From the NCBI GenBank assembly GCA_050949865.1, contig JBMNGN010000003.1:124001-188000 (forward strand): a stretch of DNA of 64,000 bases, written 5' to 3'. Under the pieces are notes generated by a model. That model worked only from the letters and a program-made list of their open reading frames with translations, made no database searches and was not told the origin of the DNA. Position 1 is the stretch's first letter. Each line of letters starts with the position of its first letter. Positions 51,960-60,682 of the stretch are shown piece after piece. The stretch is from JBMNGN01 sp050949865. GTDB lineage: Bacteria; Bacillota; Syntrophomonadia; Syntrophomonadales; Syntrophomonadaceae. The position numbers and the translations under genes are program-made.

Positions 51960-53426
51960 CTAGTCCATCGACATTCCTGATAAATATCTGATCATGTTTT
52001 TTCTTTTATTTATGTCGTACTGGGAAGTAATAGCTATCTGTTCCATTATAGGTGATCCTCCTCCATGGTAGCTGCCATACTGGCTGGTCCCAGCAGAGCT
52101 GGATGTGGTAAAGTCAATAAAAGTCATCCAAAATTTAATCTGGTCATCAACCGACATATTAGGGTTCCGTTTCAGGTACTTTTCGAGGAAGGGACGTATT
52201 TCCGGATTTAAAAGATCCTTCTCATGAGGGAAAGTTGCTGGAAGGCCACCGGCAATATTACAGAGTATCTCCTGCTCACGAAATACTGCTTCACCAGTCA
52301 GGAAGCGTCCTACATTGGCATAGATAGAGTGGGGTATATAATTGCCAGGACCATATGGTGCAAAGCCCTGACCTGGTATATAGACTTCTGGTTTGCCGAG
52401 ATCAGATGCGGTATAGCCCGCAGCATAACCTAGTTCTCCAACCTTGATGAGTTCTGCCAGCATTTCTCTTACATGAGGAGCCTTGGGGATACCGTTAATT
52501 TCGGCGGCAAGAGAAGCCAAGCCGATAACGTAGTCCAGCATCGCCGGCTTGCAACCTGAATAACTATGGCGGTGAAACAGAGCAAACAGCAGGGCAGATA
52601 TACCTCCGTGCATAGTCTCACCACAAAGGAATACCCGTTCCCAGGGAACAAAGGTTTTGTCAAAGATAATATAGGAATCTGTGTATCCTGCACGAAAGCG
52701 CTTCTTATAATACTCACGCTTGAAATTATTATGGATGGAAACTACCTGCTTAATTTCCGGGTGGTCAGAAGGTATAGCAAAAGCAATGGCATATTCTTTT
52801 TCATCCGGCATCAGTGCCCTATTTGGTAATACCAGAATCTCATCAGAAATTGAGGCCTCAGAGATATTAATTTTACAACCACTTACAATGATCCCGTCAC
52901 TTCGTTTTTCCACTACCCGGGTGTACATATCCGGGTCGGTTTGTTGTCCAGGTCTTTTTAACCTTTCACCCTTCATATCGGTTTGGGCACAACTTGCTAC
53001 TAGGTCCTGTTCCTGAAAGGTTTTCAGCCATTTTTTAAAGTTTTCATGATAGTTAGTTTCTCCCGGTTTTACTTTATCGGCTTCATAGGTAACCGCATAG
53101 AGAGCATTGGCTGCATCTATGCCCATGCACCGCTGGATACATGTTCCGACTTTGTTACATAGCATTCTGGTCATGTCCTGCTTTTTGTGTAAATCCTCAG
53201 TATTCTGATGAATGTGGCAGAATCTGTTTATTGTTTTTCCGGTAAGATGAGAAGTAGCGGTACACAAATCTCTGGTTTCTTTATCAAATGCCGCCTCAAA
53301 AGTAAGCCCCATTACTTCGATTGCAGGTAATTGTCGTTCATCCAGCCGATCGATTTTTTCCCCATCAAGGTACAGGTTGCGGTTTTTCTTACTTAGATCT
53401 TTAATATATTGCTCTTTGTTTCTCAC
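51960..53426 (-). CDS. abfD: 4-hydroxybutyryl-CoA dehydratase/vinylacetyl-CoA isomerase-like enzyme
   Basis: 488 residues, GTG start with GAAGGAGGA. It belongs to the HpaB/AbfD flavoprotein fold. The ligands of the [4Fe-4S] cluster in AbfD align: two Cys in GTCIQRCMG and the His-x6-Cys pair in HRHSYSGCK. The segment GKTINRFCHIHQNTEDLHKK also matches. These residues separate AbfD from flavin monooxygenases. AbfD dehydrates 4-hydroxybutyryl-CoA to crotonyl-CoA, feeding butyrate or beta-oxidation metabolism. It is a single gene with no CoA-transferase or dehydrogenase beside it. Upstream is a sigma-54-type promoter. Substrate identity is inferred. Confidence 0.85.
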   Translation of the reverse strand: MRNKEQYIKDLSKKNRNLYLDGEKIDRLDERQLPAIEVMGLTFEAAFDKETRDLCTATSHLTGKTINRFCHIHQNTEDLHKKQDMTRMLCNKVGTCIQRCMGIDAANALYAVTYEADKVKPGETNYHENFKKWLKTFQEQDLVASCAQTDMKGERLKRPGQQTDPDMYTRVVEKRSDGIIVSGCKINISEASISDEILVLPNRALMPDEKEYAIAFAIPSDHPEIKQVVSIHNNFKREYYKKRFRAGYTDSYIIFDKTFVPWERVFLCGETMHGGISALLFALFHRHSYSGCKPAMLDYVIGLASLAAEINGIPKAPHVREMLAELIKVGELGYAAGYTASDLGKPEVYIPGQGFAPYGPGNYIPHSIYANVGRFLTGEAVFREQEILCNIAGGLPATFPHEKDLLNPEIRPFLEKYLKRNPNMSVDDQIKFWMTFIDFTTSSSAGTSQYGSYHGGGSPIMEQIAITSQYDINKRKNMIRYLSGMSMD

Positions 53427-53498
53427 TAGAATCCTCCTTCTTATTAATATAGAACAATAATTTTAGGATAGTAATGTTTATGTATTAGTATTTTTTAA

Positions 53499-53516
53499 TA
53501 GCAATTTTTATGCCAA
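53499..53516 (-). promoter_or_regulatory. Sigma-54-type (-24/-12) promoter of the AbfD-like gene
   Basis: On the minus strand TTGGCATAAAAATTGC (53516-53501) has GG and GC at exactly the 12-base phase of the TGGCAC-N5-TTGC consensus. It lies about 75 bases before the GTG start. No sigma-70 pair competes nearby. Confidence 0.65.
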
Positions 53517-53584
53517 ATTCAACCCCATAAATTATTGAAAATGGATTATAATTGATATGATGGTAAAAAGTTGATTGCAAAGAA

Positions 53585-53914
53585 ATAATTTTTCGCATTA
53601 CAAAAGGAGTGTTGGAAACCCGGCCGGTCTATGTGTCACTTGAAGATTACATTAATGCTCACTTTTTGATTTGTTTTATAGCTCTTACTATTATGCGTAT
53701 CATCCAGAAGAAAACCGGCAAACTATATTCTGCTGAAAATATTGTTGAATGTCTTAATAGAATTTCCTGTTCTAATGAACACGAAAATATCTATTTGTTT
53801 GATTACCGAAGTGATATTTCTGATGCTATCGGAGAAGCATTAGAGATTGATTTTACTAATAAAAGACTGCGTCTTGGGGATATTAAAAAAATTTTAGCTC
53901 AAGCCAAAAAGTAA
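53585..53914 (+). pseudogene. Remnant of an IS1634-type DDE transposase (C-terminal end only)
   Basis: About 100 residues, readable from about 53585 (FRITKGVLETRPVYVSLEDY then AHFLICFIALTIMRIIQKK), matching the C-terminus of IS4/IS1634 transposases. The catalytic N-terminal two thirds and both inverted repeats are missing, and the upstream sequence is AT-rich and not in frame. The first possible start (GTG at 53609) is inside the remnant. Non-functional. A hairpin terminator follows. Confidence 0.8.
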
Positions 53915-53949
53915 GGTAATTCACTACATATTTGTGACAAAACAGGAAA

Positions 53950-53991
53950 GCCGCTATCCCGCTTGTATTCAGGGATTGCGGCCATTTTTTT
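53950..53991 (+). terminator. Intrinsic terminator after the transposase remnant
   Basis: GCCGC-T-ATCCC (53950-53960) pairs with GGGAT-T-GCGGC (53972-53982), then CATTTTTTT. Confidence 0.8.
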
Positions 53992-54091
53992 CATCATTTG
54001 CTGTAAAAGTCAGGATTTTACCATCTGAAGGAAGAATTACACAAATATTTACACTCTCTTACATTCTCGCTGCTCTGCCCGGCAAAGCTTA

Positions 54092-55126
54092 TTATTCTAT
54101 AATTTCTAATTGATACTGGTTTAATTTTTCCTGATCCTCCTGGCTTAAGGAATAATCCCGTTCAAGCAGCCGGCGAACAGGCTTAGTTCCGCACAATTCA
54201 GTGGAGAGATAACGGAGGCCGTTGTCATTCACTACAGTGCAGATACATTTAAGCTCCGGGTATTTCTTGGCCAGCTTAACTGCTGCCGCCACGTTAAGGC
54301 CCGAAGATATCCCGCAAAAAATCCCTTCCTTTTGGGCTACAGTACGAGCCATGGCAATTGATTCATCAGAACTCACCAGGATTATCCCATCAATATACTG
54401 TAGATCTAGAATTTCAGGTATTAATCCGTCCGCTACTCCCTGGACTTTGTGCTGGCCTATTCTTTTATAAGACAGAATAGGAGATTCGGCTGGCTCTGAT
54501 ATATATACTTTAATATTGGGGTTGCGGCTTTTTAAGTATTTGGCAGTTCCAGTGACAGTTCCCCCCGTACCCTGACACATAATAAAGGCATCTACTTTAC
54601 CTTCCGTCTGTTCCCATATTTCTGGAGCAGTGCCGCTCATATGGGCATCAAGATTTTCAGTTCTGTAAAACTGCCCTATTTCAAAAACCTGGTCTTTATA
54701 CTGGTTTTTTATTGCTTCAACCTTCTCCAGGACCAGATCCACGTCGGTCTCTGCTCCTTCTGTTAATACCAGTTCTGCTCCATAAGCAGCAATGGTTTTT
54801 TTCCTTTCCTCGCTCATGCCTTCCGGCATAACGATAATCACCCGGTATCCTTTGGCTGCGCCCACCATAGCCGTAGCTATACCAGTATTGCCTGTAGTTC
54901 CCTCGAGCAGGATCATTCCTGGTTTTAGTTCGCCTCTTTCTTCGGCTTTTTCCACTATTCTTTTTGCTACTCTATCTTTTAAGCTCCCGCTGGGGTTGCA
55001 ATATTCCAGTTTGATACATATTTTAGCATTTAGGTCTTCGCTGATGCGGTTTAAATTAATCATGGGTGTATAACCAATGCATTCGAGTACATTATTGTAG
55101 GTTTTTTGGTGAGAAGCCCAATTCAT
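54092..55126 (-). CDS. cysK: Cysteine synthase/cystathionine beta-synthase-type PLP enzyme
   Basis: 344 residues, ATG with GCAGGAGG. PLP Lys in NPSGSLKDRVA, substrate loop EGTTGNTGIATA, and the glycine-rich phosphate cup GTGGTVTG. A C-terminal extension of about 35 residues (PVRRLLERDYSLSQEDQEKL) is longer than in classical CysK and resembles the CBS-like group found in Clostridia. Most likely it makes cysteine from O-acetylserine and sulfide; cystathionine synthesis is possible. An extended -10 promoter (TGATATAAT, about 55164-55172) lies just upstream. Confidence 0.88.
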   Translation of the reverse strand: MNWASHQKTYNNVLECIGYTPMINLNRISEDLNAKICIKLEYCNPSGSLKDRVAKRIVEKAEERGELKPGMILLEGTTGNTGIATAMVGAAKGYRVIIVMPEGMSEERKKTIAAYGAELVLTEGAETDVDLVLEKVEAIKNQYKDQVFEIGQFYRTENLDAHMSGTAPEIWEQTEGKVDAFIMCQGTGGTVTGTAKYLKSRNPNIKVYISEPAESPILSYKRIGQHKVQGVADGLIPEILDLQYIDGIILVSSDESIAMARTVAQKEGIFCGISSGLNVAAAVKLAKKYPELKCICTVVNDNGLRYLSTELCGTKPVRRLLERDYSLSQEDQEKLNQYQLEIIE

Positions 55127-55163
55127 TTAAACAAATACCTCCTGCGATTGTCATTCATCCTCA

Positions 55164-55172
55164 ATTATATCA
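55164..55172 (-). promoter_or_regulatory. Extended -10 promoter candidate for cysK
   Basis: Minus-strand TGATATAAT, with TATAAT at 55169-55164, about 38 bases before the start codon; no clear -35. It overlaps the 3' end of the Cys-rich gene. Confidence 0.45.
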
Positions 55173-55790
55173 TAGCGGCCAATCCCTGCCATACTTAATT
55201 GGCCGGATTAAAGTGTATTCCTCGGTGGATGGATAGTTGTACAAGAAGCTGGGAAGGTTTTTCGTTTCTTCATCATATAGGCTGATTAGCTCTTTAAAAA
55301 ACGCGTTTTGCCTGGATTTGTCTCTTAAAGTCAGCTTCTTCTGGGCCAACTTATCACCAAGCCTTTTATTCAGGGCTATTTCGTATTCGGCCAAGTTAGC
55401 GAAAAAAATTAGCCAGTTTTTACATTTTGGCTCGGCTTCCCAATCAATCCCCGGACAAACAAAGTGACGGCATATAGACTCCCGCAGTTCTTGAGCCAGA
55501 ATGCAGCCTTTAGTCTGGTTGTGAAATTTACATTTATAGCTCTGCCCGTCAATATCGTTGTTGACCGTAATTGAAGTATCCAGGACAGTAGTATCCTCTA
55601 GGTTGAGAATCAGGCTTAGTATGTCAGGGCTTTCTTTATATAAGTAAGCCAGGTCGGTAGGATAAAAGACGGGCGAATAGTACCCGCAACATCCTTTACT
55701 GTCTTGCCGGGGGCAATCCAGGCAGAGATCCACCTCTATATAGCTCCTCAATAAACGGTTGTTAAATGTAATTTTTATTTCTCTATCCAC
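55170..55790 (-). CDS. Cys-rich protein of unknown function, possible zinc/iron-sulfur cluster
   Basis: 206 residues, GTG start after GGGGGAT. Nine Cys cluster in the first 125 residues: CLDCPRQDSKGCCGYYSPVF, then CKF, GCILAQ, SICRHFVC and KCK. The spacing recalls the YkgJ-type putative zinc or Fe-S family (CxxC...CC...C), but I cannot place it firmly. No membrane segment. Same strand as and 43 bases upstream of cysK, so linkage to sulfur metabolism is possible but only by position. Confidence 0.65.
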   Translation of the reverse strand: MDREIKITFNNRLLRSYIEVDLCLDCPRQDSKGCCGYYSPVFYPTDLAYLYKESPDILSLILNLEDTTVLDTSITVNNDIDGQSYKCKFHNQTKGCILAQELRESICRHFVCPGIDWEAEPKCKNWLIFFANLAEYEIALNKRLGDKLAQKKLTLRDKSRQNAFFKELISLYDEETKNLPSFLYNYPSTEEYTLIRPIKYGRDWPL

Positions 55791-55939
55791 TTATATATCC
55801 CCCATAATAGTCATTATAAGGGTTAAGCTTAATGAGGAAAAGCCTGTATTAGGTTATTGGCACAAATTACTGGGAGTTGGTTTGCTTTTTTATGGGTGCT
55901 TGAGTATTATTTACTTTAGATTATAAATCAGGTGATGGC

Positions 55940-56551
55940 ATGAAACAGAGGAAACCGGTCGGTATATTTGGCGGAACCTTTGATCCTATCCATTATGGGC
56001 ATCTGGTAGCGGCTGAGCATTCCAGGCATATCCTGGGATTGGATAAAGTCATATTTGTTCCTGCGGCCAGGCCTTCTCACAAATCACCTGTTCTGGTTTC
56101 TCATCCTAAAGACCGTTTTAATATGGTAGAAATTGCAGTTAAGGATAACCCTTTTTTTGAAGTTTCCACAATAGAACTGCATAGATTGGGAACGTCTTAT
56201 ACCATAGATACGGTTGAATGCCTTCTTACGGAAGATCCCGATCTGGATTTGCACTTAATAATTGGGTTGGATTCTTATCTGAGTCTGGATACCTGGAAGG
56301 AATACCGGCGTCTTTCCGCTTTGTGCAGGCTGGTGGTGGTAAATCGGCCGGGATACAATGTTTCAAAGGATTTAAGTCGAAGTGAGCCCCATGCCATATC
56401 AGTATCCATACCAGGAATGGAGATATCATCCAGCAATATAAGGTACCGGGTTGCAAAGGGTATGCCGATTAGGTATCTATTGCCGGATGGAGTGGCAGAA
56501 TACATCCGTAACCGTGGATTATACAGGGAAGGAGGAGCCAGCAATATTTAA
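55940..56551 (+). CDS. nadD: Nicotinate-nucleotide adenylyltransferase
   Basis: 203 residues, ATG. Nucleotidyltransferase signature GIFGGTFDPIHYGHLVAAE with the HxGH motif, FVPAARPSHK, and the C-terminal SSSNIRYRV (ISSTxxR type). It makes deamido-NAD from NaMN and ATP. First of the nadD-yqeK-rsfS cluster; its end overlaps the start of yqeK. Confidence 0.97.
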   Translation: MKQRKPVGIFGGTFDPIHYGHLVAAEHSRHILGLDKVIFVPAARPSHKSPVLVSHPKDRFNMVEIAVKDNPFFEVSTIELHRLGTSYTIDTVECLLTEDPDLDLHLIIGLDSYLSLDTWKEYRRLSALCRLVVVNRPGYNVSKDLSRSEPHAISVSIPGMEISSSNIRYRVAKGMPIRYLLPDGVAEYIRNRGLYREGGASNI

Positions 56552-57113
56552 TGATAATGAATTGATCGATATTGTCAGGTTCAGATTATCGAAAAACCGA
56601 TTCCAGCATTCCCTCCAGGTAGCCCGGGTAGCAAAAGAAATGGCCGAACGGTTTGGCATTGATCCGGATAAGGCATACAGAGCAGGGATATTGCACGATT
56701 ATGCCAAGGGGATCGCCAGCCAGGAACTGATAGCCATTGCCCAGGCTAATAATATGGCTTTAGGCGAGGTGGATGAGCTGGTGCCTGACCTGCTGCATGC
56801 TCCGGTGGGAGCCTTTTTGCTGGAGAAAGAATTGGGAATAACAGATGGAGAAATCTTGGCTGCGGTATCTAACCATACCCTGGGCTCGCCTTCCATGGGT
56901 GACTTGGATAAAATAATATTTTTGGCCGATATGATCGAACCAGGGCGGGATTTCCCCGGGATTGAAAGGTTGTCCTGTCTAGCCTTAAGAAACCTGGATG
57001 AAGGGATGTTATTCGCTCTGGAGGTAACTATAAAATACTGCCTGCAGGAGAAACGGATTTTACACCCGCGTACCATCGAAACCAGGAATTGCTTTTTGTT
57101 AAAGATGCGATAA
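56544..57113 (+). CDS. yqeK: YqeK-type HD-domain nucleotide (Ap4A) hydrolase, apparent ATA start
   Basis: 189 residues from 56544. The HD core reads NRFQHSLQVARVAKEMAERF, GILHDYAKG, HAPVGAFLL and FLADMIEPGRDFPG. A strong AAGGAGGAG site ends seven bases before an ATA codon at 56544, which gives M/I-FNDNELIDIVRF, the usual family start. The next canonical start (TTG 56562) is too far from it, and upstream GTG codons lie deep in nadD without a site. It likely splits diadenosine tetraphosphate symmetrically. It overlaps nadD by eight bases. Confidence 0.9.
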   Translation: MFNDNELIDIVRFRLSKNRFQHSLQVARVAKEMAERFGIDPDKAYRAGILHDYAKGIASQELIAIAQANNMALGEVDELVPDLLHAPVGAFLLEKELGITDGEILAAVSNHTLGSPSMGDLDKIIFLADMIEPGRDFPGIERLSCLALRNLDEGMLFALEVTIKYCLQEKRILHPRTIETRNCFLLKMR

Positions 57114-57239
57114 TAGAATAGATAATCTAAAAGCTAAACCACTTTTACCGGTCAAGGATCTGGTAAACTCTTTATAAGGTTATTTCTTGAGAAAAATAAG
57201 GTTAGGTTTTAAGTTTAGAAAAGGTAAGGGGGTTAATAG

Positions 57240-57590
57240 TTGCTCCAAGAAAGGGAACTGGCTCAACTGATTGCGGAAGTATGTTTGGACGAGAAGGCAT
57301 TGGATGTAGTAATTCTGGATGTTCAGGAATTAACTGTAATAGCTGATTATTTTGTAATTGCCAGCGGCAGGAATGTCATCCAGGTCAAGAGCATTATTGA
57401 GAACGTGGAAAAAAGATTAAACGAGTTGGGAATTAATCCTACCAGGAAAGAGGGACATCATCAAGGCGTATGGGCTATCCTTGATTACAATTCCGCCATT
57501 CTCCACGTTTTTAGGCAGGAGGAACGCGACTATTACCAACTGGAAAATCTTTGGGGGGATGCCACTGAGCTGGCAATTAAAGGCAGTTAA
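57240..57590 (+). CDS. rsfS: RsfS, ribosomal silencing factor
   Basis: 116 residues, TTG start after AAGGGGG. Iojap-family motifs LDVQELTVIADYFVIASG and EGHHQGVWAILDYNSAILHVF. It binds L14 and blocks subunit joining in slow growth. The usual third member of nadD-yqeK-rsfS; a LytR-type gene often found between is absent. Its stop overlaps the opposing ogt stop by four bases. Confidence 0.96.
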   Translation: MLQERELAQLIAEVCLDEKALDVVILDVQELTVIADYFVIASGRNVIQVKSIIENVEKRLNELGINPTRKEGHHQGVWAILDYNSAILHVFRQEERDYYQLENLWGDATELAIKGS

Positions 57591-58105
57591 TTGGGGCGGG
57601 ACAAATGGTACTGTTCCCATAGAATCATAGATTTTTTAGTGTAAACTCCCCCTGGGGCGGAAAAACCACCCCAACCGTTTTTGGCTATAACCCGGTGGCA
57701 GGGAATTATAAGCGGTATTGGATTATTGCCCATTATTCGCCCAACAGCCCTTGCTGCTTTTGGGCGGCCGGTTTTACTGGCAACTGTGCTGTAGGTTTGG
57801 GTTTGGCCATAGGGGATGGTGTGCACATAATATAGGACTTTTCTGGCATAATCTGAACTGCGGGGCAAATCAATTTCCACTTCCCAATCGGTTATGATCT
57901 CCCCTTCATAATATCCCCGGATCTTATTAACCAAGGCAATAGAGTGGTTATCATTATCGATGAGGACGATATTATGGTCCTTTAACCTATGCATAAAGTC
58001 AGGCAACGGTACATCAACCGGGAGTACCGCTGCCCTTACCCGGTTTGACTTTCCCAGGAAAGCCGCCCAACCTTTTTTGGTGTGGAAAATATACCAGGAA
58101 AACAT
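57587..58105 (-). CDS. ogt: Methylated-DNA-protein cysteine methyltransferase
   Basis: 172 residues from the ATG at 58105; a TTG at 58123 has no ribosome site. Active-site IPCHRVIAKNGWGGFSAPGG with the acceptor Cys, and the DNA-recognition helix KAARAVGRIMGNNPIP. It removes alkyl groups from O6-guanine in a suicide reaction. Immediately downstream of leuS and probably co-transcribed. Confidence 0.93.
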   Translation of the reverse strand: MFSWYIFHTKKGWAAFLGKSNRVRAAVLPVDVPLPDFMHRLKDHNIVLIDNDNHSIALVNKIRGYYEGEIITDWEVEIDLPRSSDYARKVLYYVHTIPYGQTQTYSTVASKTGRPKAARAVGRIMGNNPIPLIIPCHRVIAKNGWGGFSAPGGVYTKKSMILWEQYHLSRPN

Positions 58106-58109
58106 GTTA

Positions 58110-60581
58110 CTACCCGCAAACAATATTTACTAGTTTTTCTGGTATAACAATTACCTTTTTAACCTGTTTACCGCCAATAAATTCTTGAACTCTGTGGCTA
58201 TTCAAGGCCATCTCTCTTACTTCATCTTCAGCGGAGTTTGTAGGAACATTTATCCTATCCCTTATTTTACCGTTTATCTGGATTACGATTTCGGTTTCCT
58301 CCAGAACCAGGGCGGCTGGATCATATTTTGGCCAGGGCTGTTTATGAATACTATCCTGGTTGCCCAAAAGATGCCACAACTCTTCGGTAAAATGCGGGGC
58401 AAAAGGGCTTAATAATAGTAACAGACTGTTTATCGCTTCCTTAGCCACAGATTGATCCAGGTTCGGCTCTGATTTATACGATCCCAGGGTATTGGAAAGC
58501 TCCATTATTGCACTTACTGCCGTGTTAAAGTTAAAGCGTTCTTCAATATCCTCGGTTACCTTTTTAATGGTGGCATGGGTTTTATACCGCAGGCTTTTTG
58601 AAGCCTGATTCAAATCCTGGTTATTTAGATTGTCGACTGGCTTTTCCAAGAGCTTAGAATAAGCTAAAACCATCCTCCAAACCCGGTTTAGAAAACGATA
58701 AGCTCCTTCAACCCCTTGATCACTCCACTCCAAATCCCGTTCCGGTGGAGAAGCAAAAAGGATAAACAGCCTGGCAGTATCAGCTCCATAAGTGTTTATT
58801 ATGTCTTCAGGACTAACCACATTGCCCTTGGATTTTGACATTTTAAATCCATCTTTTAACACCATTCCCTGGGTTAAAAGATTGGTGAATGGCTCCTGGC
58901 AGGAAACCATCTTGATATCATTGAGGAACTTGGTCAGAAAACGGGCATACATAAGGTGGAGGATGGCATGCTCTACTCCGCCTATATATTGATCTACCGG
59001 CATCCAATAATCTGCTGCCTCAGGGGTGAAAGGGAGGTCAGGGTTTAATGGGCTGCAATACCGGTTAAAGTACCAGGAAGAGCACACAAAAGTATCCATG
59101 GTGTCAGTCTCCCGGCGGGCAGGATTACCGCAAGAAGGGCAATCCGCTTTGTAGAAATCTGCAACATAATTTAACGGAGACTCTCCTGAAGGCTTAAACT
59201 CCACGTTATCTGGCAGCAATACTGGCAAATCTTTTTCCGGTACCGGTACCACCCCGCAATTATCACAATATACTATGGGGATCGGGGCTCCCCAGTATCT
59301 CTGCCGGGAGATCAACCAATCACGGAGGCGGTAATTAACCGTACGCATCCCGATACCTTTCTGCTCCATATATTTGATAACCTCATCACGGCCGTTGCTG
59401 GACTCTAAACCGTTAAAAGGCCCTGAATTTATCATAATCCCGTCTTCGGTATAAGCTTCAGACAAGTTGTCTAAGGGGCTGTTTTCCCCCTTGATCACCA
59501 CCCGGATCGGTAGCTGGTATTTAATCGCAAATTCAAAGTCCCTCTGGTCATGAGCTGGAACAGCCATAATTGCGCCGGTCCCATAATCCATAAGTACGTA
59601 GTTGGCCAGCCAGATGGGTATTTTTTCCCCGTTCATTGGGTTAATTGCATAAGCGCCGGTAAATACTCCTTCTTTTTCGGTGTCGGCTGCAGTGCGGTCA
59701 ATATCACTGGTATGTTTCATCCTGTTGACAAATTCCATGACTTCCCTTTCCTGAGGCTTATTCCTGCATATTACTTCAACCAGGGGATGCTCTGGCGCTA
59801 GTACCATATAGGTTACCCCAAAAACCGTATCCGGGCGAGTAGTGAATACCCGGATCTCTGCATTTATTCCATCAATAGGCATAGAAAACTCGCAGCCCTC
59901 GCTGCGTCCGATCCAATTTCTTTGCATGGTCTTTACTTTTTCCGGCCAACCCGGCAGTTCATCCAGGTCGTCAAGCAACTGCTGGGCATAGCTGGTAATC
60001 CTGAAAAACCACTGTTCTAATTGCTTTTTATCTACGGGGGTATCACATCTTTCACAAGCGCCTTCTACAACTTGCTCGTTAGCCAGCACTGTCTGGCAGG
60101 AAGGGCACCAGTTTACTGCGGCTTTCTTTTTATAGGCCAGGTTGTTTTCGTACAGCTTTAGAAACATCCATTGGGTAAATTTATAGTAGTCAGGGCTGCA
60201 GGTTGTAACCTCGCGATCCCAATCATAACTAAGTCCGAGTCTTTTCAGCTGCTTTTTCATGTTTTTAATATTGGAATAGGTCCATACTGAGGGTGATATT
60301 CTGTTTTGTATGGCGGCATTTTCAGCTGGCAAACCAAAGGAATCCCATCCCATAGGATGCAGAACATTATAACCTTGCATGGTTTTAAAGCGGGCAAGTA
60401 CGTCACCAATAGCATAGTTTCGTACATGGCCCATGTGCAGGTTGCCTGAGGGATAGGGGAACATTTCCAGGCAATAGTATTTAGGGCGGTTTAAATCCTC
60501 AAAAACCTTGTAAAAGTTGTTATCCTCCCAGTATGACTGCCATTTGGCTTCAATGGTTTTGAAATCATACTTTGGTTCCAT
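58110..60581 (-). CDS. leuS: Leucyl-tRNA synthetase
   Basis: 823 residues from the ATG at 60581, with AAGGAGG about 12 bases before. The frame runs further 5', but that stretch is the T-box leader and tRNA, not protein. HIGH-type motif PSGNLHMGHVRN, KMSKS-type FKMSKSKGN, editing domain (VFTTRPDTVFGVTYM), and zinc-like CDNCG and CPSCG pairs. It charges tRNA-Leu. Expression is set by the leader T-box (specifier CUC). ogt follows, partly overlapping the stop region. Confidence 0.98.
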   Translation of the reverse strand: MEPKYDFKTIEAKWQSYWEDNNFYKVFEDLNRPKYYCLEMFPYPSGNLHMGHVRNYAIGDVLARFKTMQGYNVLHPMGWDSFGLPAENAAIQNRISPSVWTYSNIKNMKKQLKRLGLSYDWDREVTTCSPDYYKFTQWMFLKLYENNLAYKKKAAVNWCPSCQTVLANEQVVEGACERCDTPVDKKQLEQWFFRITSYAQQLLDDLDELPGWPEKVKTMQRNWIGRSEGCEFSMPIDGINAEIRVFTTRPDTVFGVTYMVLAPEHPLVEVICRNKPQEREVMEFVNRMKHTSDIDRTAADTEKEGVFTGAYAINPMNGEKIPIWLANYVLMDYGTGAIMAVPAHDQRDFEFAIKYQLPIRVVIKGENSPLDNLSEAYTEDGIMINSGPFNGLESSNGRDEVIKYMEQKGIGMRTVNYRLRDWLISRQRYWGAPIPIVYCDNCGVVPVPEKDLPVLLPDNVEFKPSGESPLNYVADFYKADCPSCGNPARRETDTMDTFVCSSWYFNRYCSPLNPDLPFTPEAADYWMPVDQYIGGVEHAILHLMYARFLTKFLNDIKMVSCQEPFTNLLTQGMVLKDGFKMSKSKGNVVSPEDIINTYGADTARLFILFASPPERDLEWSDQGVEGAYRFLNRVWRMVLAYSKLLEKPVDNLNNQDLNQASKSLRYKTHATIKKVTEDIEERFNFNTAVSAIMELSNTLGSYKSEPNLDQSVAKEAINSLLLLLSPFAPHFTEELWHLLGNQDSIHKQPWPKYDPAALVLEETEIVIQINGKIRDRINVPTNSAEDEVREMALNSHRVQEFIGGKQVKKVIVIPEKLVNIVCG

Positions 60582-60612
60582 ACGGTCTTCAATATCCTCC
60601 TTGTAGAAATAT

Positions 60613-60644
60613 AAAAAAACCCTCATCCGGTTAGGGACGAGAGT
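60613..60644 (-). terminator. Regulated terminator of the leuS T-box
   Basis: 9-bp stem (with G-U pairs) ACUCUCGUC/GAUGAGGGU, loop CCUAACCG, then six U. It excludes the antiterminator pairing of the T-box AGGG. Confidence 0.88.
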
Positions 60645-60682
60645 GTATTCCCGCGGTACCACCCTTATTGGCAAAAATATCC

